Of a stretch of DNA of 64,000 nt, positions 7,224 to 15,925 are shown piece after piece; within the stretch, counting starts at the first letter, position 1; each line of letters starts with the position of its first letter. The stretch lies in NCBI GenBank assembly GCA_963558185.1, contig CAUWFE010000001.1, positions 62,001-126,000 on the forward strand, read 5' to 3'. The translations under genes were made by a program, and so were the position numbers. The notes below the pieces were generated by a model that did no database searches, had not been told where the DNA came from, and saw nothing but the letters and a program-made list of their open reading frames with translations. Source of the DNA: UMGS1663 sp963558185 (GTDB lineage: Bacteria > Bacillota > Clostridia > TANB77 > CAG-508).

Positions 7224-8291
7224 ATGAATGCAAATATAAGATGGTTAAGAGAAAAAATGAAAATGTTAGATTTAGAAGGAATGATTATATCAAATCAGAA
7301 CAATATAAGATATCTAACAGGAATAATAGCAGAAGGTACTTTATTAATTACTAGAAAAGAAAATATATATTTAACAGATGCAAGATATGTAGAAGAAGTA
7401 AATAGTATTTTGACCATTGATGACGAAATAATTGTACATGAATACAAAGACTTTACAACAGATGAATATGAAAATTTCTTTTTATTTTGTGAAAATGTAG
7501 GATTTGAAGAAAATGACATGACATATGCACAATATAAAGAATGTATGCATAGATACAAAATAAATAATATGCAAGAAACAGAAGGTATAATAGAAAAACA
7601 AAGAATGATAAAAGATGATGAAGAAATTTCTAAAATAACAAAAGCTTGTGAAATTACAGATAAATGTTTTGAACATTTAAAAAAATTTATAAAGATAGGT
7701 CAAACTGAAAAAGAAATAGCATTAGAAATAGAAAGATTTTTCAAATTAAATGGAGCAGAAGATGTATCATTTCCACCAATAGTTGCATCTGGTAAAAATT
7801 CTTCTAAACCGCATGCAATTCCAACAGACAAAAAAATAGAATTAGGAGACGTTATTACAATAGATTTTGGCTGTAAATATGAAGGATATTGCTCAGACAT
7901 GACAAGAACAGTATTTGCAGGATATATTCCAGAACAAATAAAAGAAATATATGATTTAGTTTTAAATAATCAACTTCAAACAGAAAAAGAAATGAAAGAA
8001 GGAGCAAATGCTAAAATATTAACAAGATTAGTAAAAAATGACTTTGAACTAAATGGTTATGATTTAGTGCATGCATTAGGACATGGAGTAGGATTAGATA
8101 TACATGAATATCCATTTATATCTAATCAAGATATAAATTTAAAAGAAAAAATGGTCATAACAAATGAACCAGGAATATACATTCCAGAAAAATTTGGAGT
8201 AAGAATAGAAGATACAGTATTAATTTTAAAAAATGGATGTATAAATTTAACAAAATCTGATAAAAATTATACTATAGTAGATAAAGTGTAA
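7224..8291 (+). CDS. M24-family aminopeptidase (Xaa-Pro peptidase type)
   Basis: A 355-residue cytoplasmic metallopeptidase with a creatinase-like N-terminal domain (about 1-130) and a pita-bread catalytic domain. The five metal ligands are present: the Asp in T-I-D-F-G, the Asp in S-D-M-T-R-T, His in H-G-V-G-L-D, Glu in T-N-E-P-G-I-Y and Glu in R-I-E-D-T-V. The substrate-binding H-A-L-G-H is also there. It would remove N-terminal residues preceding proline. The order peptidase then EF-P is conserved in Firmicutes (yqhT-efp). Confidence 0.92.
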   Translation: MNANIRWLREKMKMLDLEGMIISNQNNIRYLTGIIAEGTLLITRKENIYLTDARYVEEVNSILTIDDEIIVHEYKDFTTDEYENFFLFCENVGFEENDMTYAQYKECMHRYKINNMQETEGIIEKQRMIKDDEEISKITKACEITDKCFEHLKKFIKIGQTEKEIALEIERFFKLNGAEDVSFPPIVASGKNSSKPHAIPTDKKIELGDVITIDFGCKYEGYCSDMTRTVFAGYIPEQIKEIYDLVLNNQLQTEKEMKEGANAKILTRLVKNDFELNGYDLVHALGHGVGLDIHEYPFISNQDINLKEKMVITNEPGIYIPEKFGVRIEDTVLILKNGCINLTKSDKNYTIVDKV

Positions 8292-8391
8292 ACAAAGTAT
8301 ACATAAAAATTTACAAACTATTGATTTTTATTACTTTTTGTGTTATTATAAAAAATGATTTTAAACAAGAAGTTAGAAAGGGGTAAATAAT

Positions 8392-8958
8392 ATGGCAGAA
8401 GTATATATGGCAGGAGATTTTAGAAATGGAACAACATTTGAAATGGAAGGAAACGTATATAAAGTAGTAGAATTTCAACATGTAAAACCAGGAAAGGGTT
8501 CAGCTTTTGTAAGAACAAAATTAAAAAATGTAATAACAGGAGCAGTATTAGAAAAAACATTTAACCCAACAGAAAAATATCCAGGAGCAGAAATTGAAAA
8601 AAGAGAAATGCAATATTTATATGCTGATGGAGATTTATATTATTTTATGGATAATGAATCTTACGAACAAATGCCTTTAAACAAGGAACAAATTGGAGAT
8701 GCTTTAAAATATATTAAGGAAAATATGAATGTAAAAATTCTTTCATATAAAGGAAATGTATTTTCAGTAGAACCACCAATGTTCGTAGAATTAGAAGTTA
8801 CATATACAGAACCAGGATTTAGTGGAAATACAACTACAACATCTGGAAAACCAGCAAAATTAGAAAATGGATATGAAGTATCAGTTCCTTTATTTGTTAA
8901 TATAGGTGATATTATTAGAATTGACACAAGAACTGGCGAATATATGGAAAGAGTTTAA
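8392..8958 (+). CDS. efp: Translation elongation factor P
   Basis: The 188-residue protein has the three beta-barrel domains of EF-P, which relieves ribosomes stalled at polyproline. The N-terminal loop reads V-K-P-G-K-G-S-A-F (about residues 31-39), whose tip lysine is the modification site in related proteins. The C-terminus contains the EF-P signature region (V-P-L-F-V-N-I-G-D-I-I-R-I-D-T-R-T-G-E-Y). AGAAAGGGG precedes ATG 8392. It follows the M24 peptidase by 100 bases. Confidence 0.97.
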   Translation: MAEVYMAGDFRNGTTFEMEGNVYKVVEFQHVKPGKGSAFVRTKLKNVITGAVLEKTFNPTEKYPGAEIEKREMQYLYADGDLYYFMDNESYEQMPLNKEQIGDALKYIKENMNVKILSYKGNVFSVEPPMFVELEVTYTEPGFSGNTTTTSGKPAKLENGYEVSVPLFVNIGDIIRIDTRTGEYMERV

Positions 8959-8995
8959 TAATAAAATTGTGTATGCAGAAAGTGGAGGAAAGTTT

Positions 8996-9478
8996 ATGCC
9001 TGATTTAGGAGAAAAATATCAAAATATTATAACAGATATAAAAAATACAATAAAAAATCCAGAAGAAGCAAAATTTATAGAAGAAAAAATGGCTGAGTTA
9101 TCAATGATGTATATTAATATGATAGATAAAATAGTAACATCATCAGATGACAAAATTAATGAATTAGAAGATAGATTAGAACAAATGGAAGTAAAAATGG
9201 AAAAATTAAATGATAATATTCATGAAATCACATCAGATATTTATGAAGAAGATGAATTTGATTTTGAAATTGTATGTCCATATTGTAATCATCAATTTGT
9301 AGTAGATATAAATGATGAAAATAATCTAAAAGAAGTAAAATGTCCAGAATGCAAAAATCTAATTGAATTAGATTGGAATGAAGAAGAACATTGTTCAGGA
9401 CACTGTGAATCATGCAGTGCTTGTTCAGAAGAATTAGAAGATTTTGATGATGAACAAGACGAAAATGAAGATATGTAA
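8996..9478 (+). CDS. CD1247-type zinc-ribbon protein
   Basis: ATG 8996 follows GTGGAGGAAAG; the frame is open further upstream but would overlap efp by 53 bases. The 160-residue acidic protein has an N-terminal helical domain, a coiled-coil stretch (about 45-80, E-L-E-D-R-L-E-Q-M-E), then a zinc ribbon C-P-Y-C ... C-P-E-C and a Cys-rich tail with C-S-G-H-C-E-S-C-S-A-C. It fits a conserved clostridial family named after C. difficile CD1247. Function is unknown. Its place after efp suggests a housekeeping role, but that is inference. Confidence 0.75.
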   Translation: MPDLGEKYQNIITDIKNTIKNPEEAKFIEEKMAELSMMYINMIDKIVTSSDDKINELEDRLEQMEVKMEKLNDNIHEITSDIYEEDEFDFEIVCPYCNHQFVVDINDENNLKEVKCPECKNLIELDWNEEEHCSGHCESCSACSEELEDFDDEQDENEDM

Positions 9479-9486
9479 TATTAAAT

Positions 9487-9517
9487 AAAAGTAGGAGAAT
9501 TTATTTTCCTACTTTTA
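9487..9517 (+). terminator. Terminator after the zinc-ribbon gene
   Basis: AAAAGTAGGA (9487-9496) pairs with TCCTACTTTT (9507-9516). Confidence 0.8.
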
Positions 9518-9590
9518 TCAAATGATATATGATAAAATAGACAAAATTTATATATTATAGATTATAAAAATATATAAATAAATTAAACAT

Positions 9591-9666
9591 GCTATTGTAG
9601 CTCAGTTGGTAGAGCGGCAGCCTCGTAATCTGCAGGCCAGGGGTTCGATTCCCCTCATTAGCTCCA
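9591..9666 (+). tRNA. tRNA-Thr (anticodon CGU)
   Basis: A 76-base cloverleaf with encoded CCA. The D arm is GCTC/GAGC, the anticodon loop is CTCGTAA giving anticodon CGU (reads ACG), and the T arm is AGGGG-TTCGATT-CCCCT. Two non-pairs are visible: T-T in the acceptor stem (position 5-68) and C-T at the end of the anticodon stem (31-39). The discriminator base is T. It is otherwise canonical. Confidence 0.88.
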
Positions 9667-9703
9667 CCTAAATAAAATCGTCGCATTATGGCGATATATT
9701 GAT

Positions 9704-9729
9704 AAATCAACTGTAAAGGTTGATTTTTT
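9704..9729 (+). terminator. Terminator after tRNA-Thr
   Basis: AAATCAA (9704-9710) pairs with TTGATTT, followed by a T run; it lies 37 bases after the tRNA. Confidence 0.65.
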
Positions 9730-9852
9730 CTATTACAACATAACAAAAAATTTATAAATATAGTACACATTTTCCAAAAAATATGTTAAAATATATATGC
9801 TAGTTTAAAAATTAGCACAATAAAAAGATATAAAATAAGAAAGGTGAAAAGA

Positions 9853-10770
9853 ATGTCATTTTTTGAAAAATTAAAACAAGGTTTAAGTAAAACAAAAAAT
9901 TCCTTTGATGAAAAAATAAATCAAGTATTTAGTGGATTCCGAAAAGTAGATGAAGAATTATTAGATGAATTAGAAGAAGCATTAATAATGTCAGATGTAG
10001 GAATGGAAACATCTGTAAAGATGATAAATAATTTAAGAGCAAGAGTAAAAAAAGAAAATATAAAAGAAGAGCCAGAAGTAAAATCAGCATTAAAACAAGA
10101 AATGCAAAATATATTAGACCAAGAAGATGCAAGCTTACACTTAAACACACATCCTTCAGTAATACTAATAGTTGGAGTAAATGGAGTTGGTAAAACTACA
10201 TCTATAGGAAAAATAGCAAACAGACTAAAAAAACAAGGTAAAAAGGTAGTAATAGCAGCAGCAGATACATTTAGAGCAGCAGCAGTAGAACAATTAGAAG
10301 TATGGGCAAAAAGAGCAGAATGTGAAGTAATAAAAGGAAAAGAAGGAATAGACCCAGCATCTGTTGTATTTGATGCAATAAAAAGAACAAAAGAAGAAAA
10401 TGCAGATGTATTAATTTGTGATACAGCAGGAAGACTACATAACAAAAAATATTTAATGGACGAGTTACTAAAAATTAAAAGAGTAATTGATAAAGAATTA
10501 CCAGATGTTTCAAAAGAAGTATTACTAGTTTTAGATGCTACAACTGGTCAAAATGCAATTCAACAAGTAAAAGCATTTAAAGAAGCAGTTGATATAAATG
10601 GACTAATACTAACAAAATTAGATGGCACAGCAAAAGGTGGAGTTGTATTAGGAATTGTAGAAGAAAATCATATACCTATTAAATTTATTGGCGTAGGTGA
10701 ACAAATGGACGATATGGAAGAATTTAATAGTAAAGATTTTGTAGAAGCATTAGTAGAAAGTAATAAATAA
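9853..10770 (+). CDS. ftsY: Signal recognition particle receptor FtsY
   Basis: A 305-residue SRP GTPase that docks SRP-bound ribosomes at the membrane. It has the NG-domain layout: helical N domain (about 1-95), then G1 G-V-N-G-V-G-K-T-T (near 107-115), D-T-F-R-A-A-A (near 141), D-T-A-G-R (near 190) and T-K-L-D-G (near 254). The acidic A domain is almost absent, as in other short Firmicute FtsY proteins. ATG 9853 is preferred over GTG 9844 because AAAGGTG lies at proper distance before it. The SRP partner Ffh is not in the window. Confidence 0.96.
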   Translation: MSFFEKLKQGLSKTKNSFDEKINQVFSGFRKVDEELLDELEEALIMSDVGMETSVKMINNLRARVKKENIKEEPEVKSALKQEMQNILDQEDASLHLNTHPSVILIVGVNGVGKTTSIGKIANRLKKQGKKVVIAAADTFRAAAVEQLEVWAKRAECEVIKGKEGIDPASVVFDAIKRTKEENADVLICDTAGRLHNKKYLMDELLKIKRVIDKELPDVSKEVLLVLDATTGQNAIQQVKAFKEAVDINGLILTKLDGTAKGGVVLGIVEENHIPIKFIGVGEQMDDMEEFNSKDFVEALVESNK

Positions 10771-10850
10771 TATGAAGGAAGAAGTCTAGAAAAAGAAGTA
10801 TAATTGTTTTCAATTAAAGATTTCTAACCAGAGGAAAGAATGAGGTAAAT

Positions 10851-13700
10851 ATGGAAGAAAAAAATAATCAAACTTCCACAAAAGAAAACCAAGTAAAAAA
10901 TAAAAAAATAAGACCAATTATAGTTTTAATTTTCAGTATAATTGTAGCAATAATAGGATATGTAATATTAAGAGGAACATATTTAGAAACATATGAATTA
11001 GGAGAAAGATATGTAAACTCTTTCTGGAGAAATTTAAATTATATGGCAACTACATTTGTTATAAATTTTATAGTAATTTATAGCTTAATGTATTTCACAA
11101 ATTCTAAAATAAAAAAAGGGTTATCAGAATTTTTCGCACAAGAAAACAAGCCAATGCCAAAACTGTTAAATAAATCAATAAGTTTTATTGTAGCAATTAT
11201 TGTTAGTATGTGCACATCTAATATAATAATGGAAAAAGCTTTAATGTGCTTTAACTCAATAGAATTCGGGATGACAGATCCTTTATTTGGAATAGATATA
11301 TCATATTTTGTATTTATTCAACCTTTTATAGAATTTATGTTATGGTATGCGATGATAGCAATAATATTCCTTACAATATATACAATTGTATATTATATAA
11401 TAACATTTAATATGTTTTTTGATGGAATAGATAGAAAAACTTTAAAAAACAGCAAATTAATAAAACAATTAGCAAATAGTATTATGATACTTGCAGTTGT
11501 ATTTGCTACATTTGTATTTATACAAACATTTGATATAGAAACAAATAAATTTATAAGTTTGCAAGATGATGAAAGTACATATTCTTTGTATGGAGCAGGA
11601 TTTGCTGATGTAACAATTCAACTTTGGGGATATAGAATTTTAGCAGTAGTAATTGTAGTTTCAGTATATTTAGCAATTAAATATTTTAAACAAGGAAAAA
11701 CAAAAAAAGTAATAATATCTGTTGCAGGTGTTCCTACATATTTAGTTGGTTTATTTGTAGTAATAATGGGATTTAATTTAATTTTTGTAAATAATCAAGA
11801 ATTAGATAAAGAAAAAAGATATATAGAGAATAATATAAAATATACAAAAGAAGCATATGGAATTAATATAGACGAAATTACATTGCAAGAGTCAACGGCA
11901 ATTACATCAGAAGAAATTAAGAAAAATCAAGAAACAATTGATAATATATCAATTGTAAGTAAAGATGTATTACTAAAAGATTTAAGAAATAGTCAAACAG
12001 CAAAAGGATATTATTCATACCGTGACGCGAGCTTACAAAAGTATACAATAAATGGTAAAGAACAATTATTATATATTTCTCCAAGAGAAATTGTAGTTAA
12101 TAGTTCTGGAACATATAATAATAAAACATATGAATATACACATGGATATGGAGCAATTATTACTTCTGCAACCAATACAAATAATGATGGAACATTAAAC
12201 CATGTTCAAAAAGGTTTTGAAAATAATGATATAATATCAATATCAGAACCACGTATTTACTATGGAATGCAAACAGATGATACAGTAGTTACAAATAGTA
12301 AAGACAAAAAAGAATTCGATTATCCTAAACTAGAATCAAGTGATGCAGAAAATGCAGAAAATATATATGATGGAAAAGCTGGCCTATCATTAAATTTATT
12401 AGATAGATTAATTTTATCAATTAAAGAAGGAGATCTAAAACTTGCATTCTCAGGTAATGTAACAGATAATAGTAAAATATTAACAAATAGAAATATAATA
12501 AAAAGAGCAAAAACAGTAATGCCATATTTATTATATGACGAAAATCCATATATGGTAGTAACAGACGATGGAAAATTAGTATGGGTATTAGATGCATATA
12601 CAGTATCTAATCAATATCCATATTCACAAAAAACTACTATGCAGTTAACACCAACAAAAAAAATGGAATTAAATTATATTAGAAATTCTGTAAAAGTTTT
12701 AATTGATGCATATGATGGTACAATAGAGTTTTATATTACAGACAGAAATGATCCAATAGTTATGGCATATGATAAAATTTATCCAGAACTATTCCAAGAA
12801 GCAGATAAAACTATACAAGCAGATATTTTAGAACATTTTGTTTATCCAGAATATTTATATAAAATTCAAGCAGATATTATAGCAAGATATCATAATGTAC
12901 AACCAGATGTATTATATCGTGGAGATGATACTTGGAAAATAGCTACACACAATGCAGGTAGAGTACTTACTAAAAATGGAACAGAAATTGAACCATATTA
13001 TATAATGGCAAACTTAGTAAATTCAGAAGAACCACAATTAGGCTTAGTATTGCCATACACTCCATATGGAAAACAAAATTTAATTTCATATTTAGTAGGA
13101 ACATATGATAATAGTGGAAATTCAAAACTAACAATATATAAATATTCAGCAGATAGCAATATTTTAGGTCCAATGCAATTAGATACACAGCTAGAACAAG
13201 ACGAAACTATAGCAAAAGAAATAGAAAGCTTAAATGTAACAGGAACTAAAATTATAAAAGATTTAAAAATAATTCCACTTCAAAATACATTATTGTATGT
13301 AGAACCAATTTATCAAATAAGTACAGCAGAAACAGAAGAGGCACTTCCAATATTGAAAAAAGTAGTAGTAGCTTCAGGAAGCAAAGTTGCAATAGGTAAT
13401 AACCTAAAAGAGGCATTAGCAAAATTAGTTTCTCAATACGCAGTAGAAATAGAAGTAGAAAATACAGACAGTGTAGAAGATTTAGTGCAAGCTATAATCA
13501 AAGCAAATAATAACTTAACAACTTCAAATGAAAGTAATGATTGGGAAATGATAGGAAAAGACGTAAAAAAATTACAAGAATTAGTTAATAAATTAGAAAC
13601 AGCAGTAGAAAAAGAAGAAAAACAAAAAAATGAAATTCAAAATAATATTATAAATTTAGATTCAAACGTAACTAATACTGTTGCAGGCGAAATACAATAA
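10851..13700 (+). CDS. UPF0182 family membrane protein
   Basis: A 949-residue protein with about seven membrane helices in the first 310 residues, including the motif F-G-I-D-I-S-Y-F-V-F, followed by a large soluble domain on one side of the membrane and an acidic, coiled-coil-like C-terminus (about 905-935). Length and layout match the UPF0182/COG1615 family, which is widespread in Actinobacteria and Clostridia and has no assigned role. ATG 10851 has a weak GAGGTAAAT site. It is closed by a strong terminator at 13716-13763. Confidence 0.85.
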   Translation: MEEKNNQTSTKENQVKNKKIRPIIVLIFSIIVAIIGYVILRGTYLETYELGERYVNSFWRNLNYMATTFVINFIVIYSLMYFTNSKIKKGLSEFFAQENKPMPKLLNKSISFIVAIIVSMCTSNIIMEKALMCFNSIEFGMTDPLFGIDISYFVFIQPFIEFMLWYAMIAIIFLTIYTIVYYIITFNMFFDGIDRKTLKNSKLIKQLANSIMILAVVFATFVFIQTFDIETNKFISLQDDESTYSLYGAGFADVTIQLWGYRILAVVIVVSVYLAIKYFKQGKTKKVIISVAGVPTYLVGLFVVIMGFNLIFVNNQELDKEKRYIENNIKYTKEAYGINIDEITLQESTAITSEEIKKNQETIDNISIVSKDVLLKDLRNSQTAKGYYSYRDASLQKYTINGKEQLLYISPREIVVNSSGTYNNKTYEYTHGYGAIITSATNTNNDGTLNHVQKGFENNDIISISEPRIYYGMQTDDTVVTNSKDKKEFDYPKLESSDAENAENIYDGKAGLSLNLLDRLILSIKEGDLKLAFSGNVTDNSKILTNRNIIKRAKTVMPYLLYDENPYMVVTDDGKLVWVLDAYTVSNQYPYSQKTTMQLTPTKKMELNYIRNSVKVLIDAYDGTIEFYITDRNDPIVMAYDKIYPELFQEADKTIQADILEHFVYPEYLYKIQADIIARYHNVQPDVLYRGDDTWKIATHNAGRVLTKNGTEIEPYYIMANLVNSEEPQLGLVLPYTPYGKQNLISYLVGTYDNSGNSKLTIYKYSADSNILGPMQLDTQLEQDETIAKEIESLNVTGTKIIKDLKIIPLQNTLLYVEPIYQISTAETEEALPILKKVVVASGSKVAIGNNLKEALAKLVSQYAVEIEVENTDSVEDLVQAIIKANNNLTTSNESNDWEMIGKDVKKLQELVNKLETAVEKEEKQKNEIQNNIINLDSNVTNTVAGEIQ

Positions 13701-13715
13701 TTCAAGTATAAAAAT

Positions 13716-13763
13716 AAAAAAAATACACACCATAAATGATAAAGAAGAGGTGTGTGTTTTTTT
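13716..13763 (+). terminator. Terminator of the UPF0182 gene, overlapping the next gene's start
   Basis: AAAAAAAATACACACC (13716-13731) pairs with GGTGTGTGTTTTTTT (13749-13763). The right arm contains the GAGGTG ribosome site of the DUF5665 gene, and its T run includes the TTG start at 13762. Confidence 0.8.
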
Positions 13764-14061
13764 GAGTTATTATAAGATAAAAAGAAAAAATAAAATAAAT
13801 TTATTAGAACGAAAAATAGATGAGCTAAACCAAAATTTAATAAAATCAAATTTAATAGAAATATCAGAATTGCTGCAAAATAGAAGAAAAATGTTATTTA
13901 GGCAATTTACTTCAGGAATAGCAAAAGGTGTAGGAATAGGAATAGGAGTAACAATAATTACAGCTGTATTAATTATAGTTTTACAAAAGATAGTATCATT
14001 AAATATACCAGTGATAGGAGAATATATTGCAGATATAGTAGAAATTGTAGAAAAACGGTAA
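13762..14061 (+). CDS. DUF5665-type small membrane protein
   Basis: From TTG 13762 the product has 99 residues: a basic N-terminus, an amphipathic helix (about 15-45), the motif F-T-S-G-I-A-K-G-V-G-I-G-I-G and one hydrophobic helix (about 50-80), then I-G-E-Y-I-A-D-I-V-E-I-V. This is the DUF5665 pattern. Function unknown. The start is inferred: the frame opens at 13681 inside the previous gene, and GAGGTG at 13747-13752 is the only plausible ribosome site, placing TTG 13762 at 9 bases. Because that site lies in a terminator stem, translation may need read-through and an opened hairpin. argS follows after 68 bases. Confidence 0.7.
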   Translation: MSYYKIKRKNKINLLERKIDELNQNLIKSNLIEISELLQNRRKMLFRQFTSGIAKGVGIGIGVTIITAVLIIVLQKIVSLNIPVIGEYIADIVEIVEKR

Positions 14062-14129
14062 ATAACTTGCAATTTAAGCACTTTTTTGCTAAAATAATAA
14101 AAGCAAAAAATGAGAAAAGGAGAAAAATA

Positions 14130-15836
14130 ATGATAGATTTTAAACAATATATAGTAGAAAAAATAATGGAAAAAACAACTTTAGAAAAAGCACAAGTAGA
14201 AGAATGTATAGAAATTCCAAAAGATGAGAAAATGGGAGATTATGCTTTTACATGTTTCAAACTTGCAAAAATCTTTCATAAAGCTCCAAACATAATAGCA
14301 CAAGAAATTTACGAAAAATTAGATGTGCAAAATGATGAATTAATAGATAAAGTAGAAATAGTAGGTGGATATATCAACTTTTTTATGAATCAAATATATT
14401 TTATAAAAAGTGTATTTGAGCAAGGCGATTTTGGAATAGAAAATTCATATACAGTAGGGAATAATAAAAATATTGTAATTGATTATTCTTCACCTAATAT
14501 AGCAAAGCCATTTCATATAGGTCATTTACGTACAACTGTAATAGGTGGAGCCTTATACAATATATATAAATATTTAGGATATAATGTAACAGGTGTAAAC
14601 CATTTGGGAGACTATGGAACACAATTTGGAAAATTAATAGAAGGATATAAAAGATGGAAAGACGAATATTTGATTGAAGAAAAACCAATTGATGAATTAA
14701 CAAAAATTTATATACGTATTAATAAATTGTGTGAAGAAGATGAAAATGTATTACAAGCATGTCGTGATAATTTTAAGAAATTAGAAGAAGGAGACGAATA
14801 TTGCTTAGAAATTTGGAAAAAATTTAAAGAATTAAGTTTAAAAGAATTCCAAAGAGTATATGACTTATTAGGTAGCAAATTTGATTCATGGAATGGAGAA
14901 TCTTTTTACTCTGATAAAATGGACGAGGTAATTGAAAAATTACAACAATCAGGAAAACTAATAAAATCAGAAGGTGCTGAAATAGTAGAAATAGGAGAAG
15001 AGACAGCACCATGTATAATAAGAAAATCTAATGGTTCTACTACATATGCAACTAGAGATTTAGCAGCTATTTTATATCGTGCACGTACATATAATTATGA
15101 CAAAGCAATATATGTAACTTCATATGAACAAATATTACATTTTAAACAAGTATTTACAGTAGCACAATTATTAGGTTTAGAAGAAAAATATATAAAAGGT
15201 TTAGAACATGTTCCATATGGAATGGTTAGACTAGATTCAGGAAAAATGTCTACAAGAGAAGGAACAATAGTTAAATTAGAAGATTTATTAATAGAAGCAA
15301 TTAGTAGAGCTAGAAAAATAATAGAAGAGAAAAATCCACAATTACCAAATAAAGATGAAATAGCAAAAAGAGTAGGATTAGGAGCTGTAATTTTTAATGA
15401 TTTATCAAACAATAGAATGAAAGATGAAATATTTAATTGGGATGAAGTATTAAACTTTCAAGGTGAAACAGGTCCATATATTCAATATATTTATGTAAGA
15501 ACAAAAAGTGTATTAGAAAAGGCAGGTAATCCAGAATTAAATTGTAGTAAGATTAATTTTGAATATATAAAAGATAAAGACACAATGCAAATTGCAAAAT
15601 TATTATACCAATTTAAAAATATATTAATTCAAGTTACAGAAAAAGAAGAACCATCAATTCTTTCAAGATATTTAATAGATTTAAGCCAAGCATATAGTAG
15701 CTTTTATAACAACAATAAAGTATTAGTGGAAGAAGAAGAAATTAGAAATGCACGTTTATATGTAACAAAAGTAGTAGGAGAAGTTTTAAAAATAGGTGCA
15801 GAATTATTAGGAATGCAAATGCCAGATAGAATGTAA
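14130..15836 (+). CDS. argS: Arginyl-tRNA synthetase
   Basis: A 568-residue class Ia synthetase that charges tRNA-Arg. It has the N-terminal Add1 domain (about 1-85), the HIGH signature as F-H-I-G-H-L-R (near 128-134), a Rossmann core with N-H-L-G-D-Y-G-T-Q-F-G, K-M-S-T-R-E-G as the KMSKS loop (near 372) and a helical anticodon-binding domain ending M-P-D-R-M. ATG 14130 follows AAAAGGAG; the frame is open upstream to 14067 without a ribosome site. Confidence 0.97.
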   Translation: MIDFKQYIVEKIMEKTTLEKAQVEECIEIPKDEKMGDYAFTCFKLAKIFHKAPNIIAQEIYEKLDVQNDELIDKVEIVGGYINFFMNQIYFIKSVFEQGDFGIENSYTVGNNKNIVIDYSSPNIAKPFHIGHLRTTVIGGALYNIYKYLGYNVTGVNHLGDYGTQFGKLIEGYKRWKDEYLIEEKPIDELTKIYIRINKLCEEDENVLQACRDNFKKLEEGDEYCLEIWKKFKELSLKEFQRVYDLLGSKFDSWNGESFYSDKMDEVIEKLQQSGKLIKSEGAEIVEIGEETAPCIIRKSNGSTTYATRDLAAILYRARTYNYDKAIYVTSYEQILHFKQVFTVAQLLGLEEKYIKGLEHVPYGMVRLDSGKMSTREGTIVKLEDLLIEAISRARKIIEEKNPQLPNKDEIAKRVGLGAVIFNDLSNNRMKDEIFNWDEVLNFQGETGPYIQYIYVRTKSVLEKAGNPELNCSKINFEYIKDKDTMQIAKLLYQFKNILIQVTEKEEPSILSRYLIDLSQAYSSFYNNNKVLVEEEEIRNARLYVTKVVGEVLKIGAELLGMQMPDRM

Positions 15837-15925
15837 AATAAAGTGCAAAATAGAACTATAATTGAACAATAGAATGTAAATGGTAGATAAAATTGAACAA
15901 AGGAAAGGTAGAAAATAAAAAATAA

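Noticed and set aside
9555..9770. Minus-strand frame across the tRNA-Thr gene
   Set aside because: The translated text is the familiar spurious product of a tRNA read backwards; the same applies to the frame over tRNA-Gly at 32464-32724.
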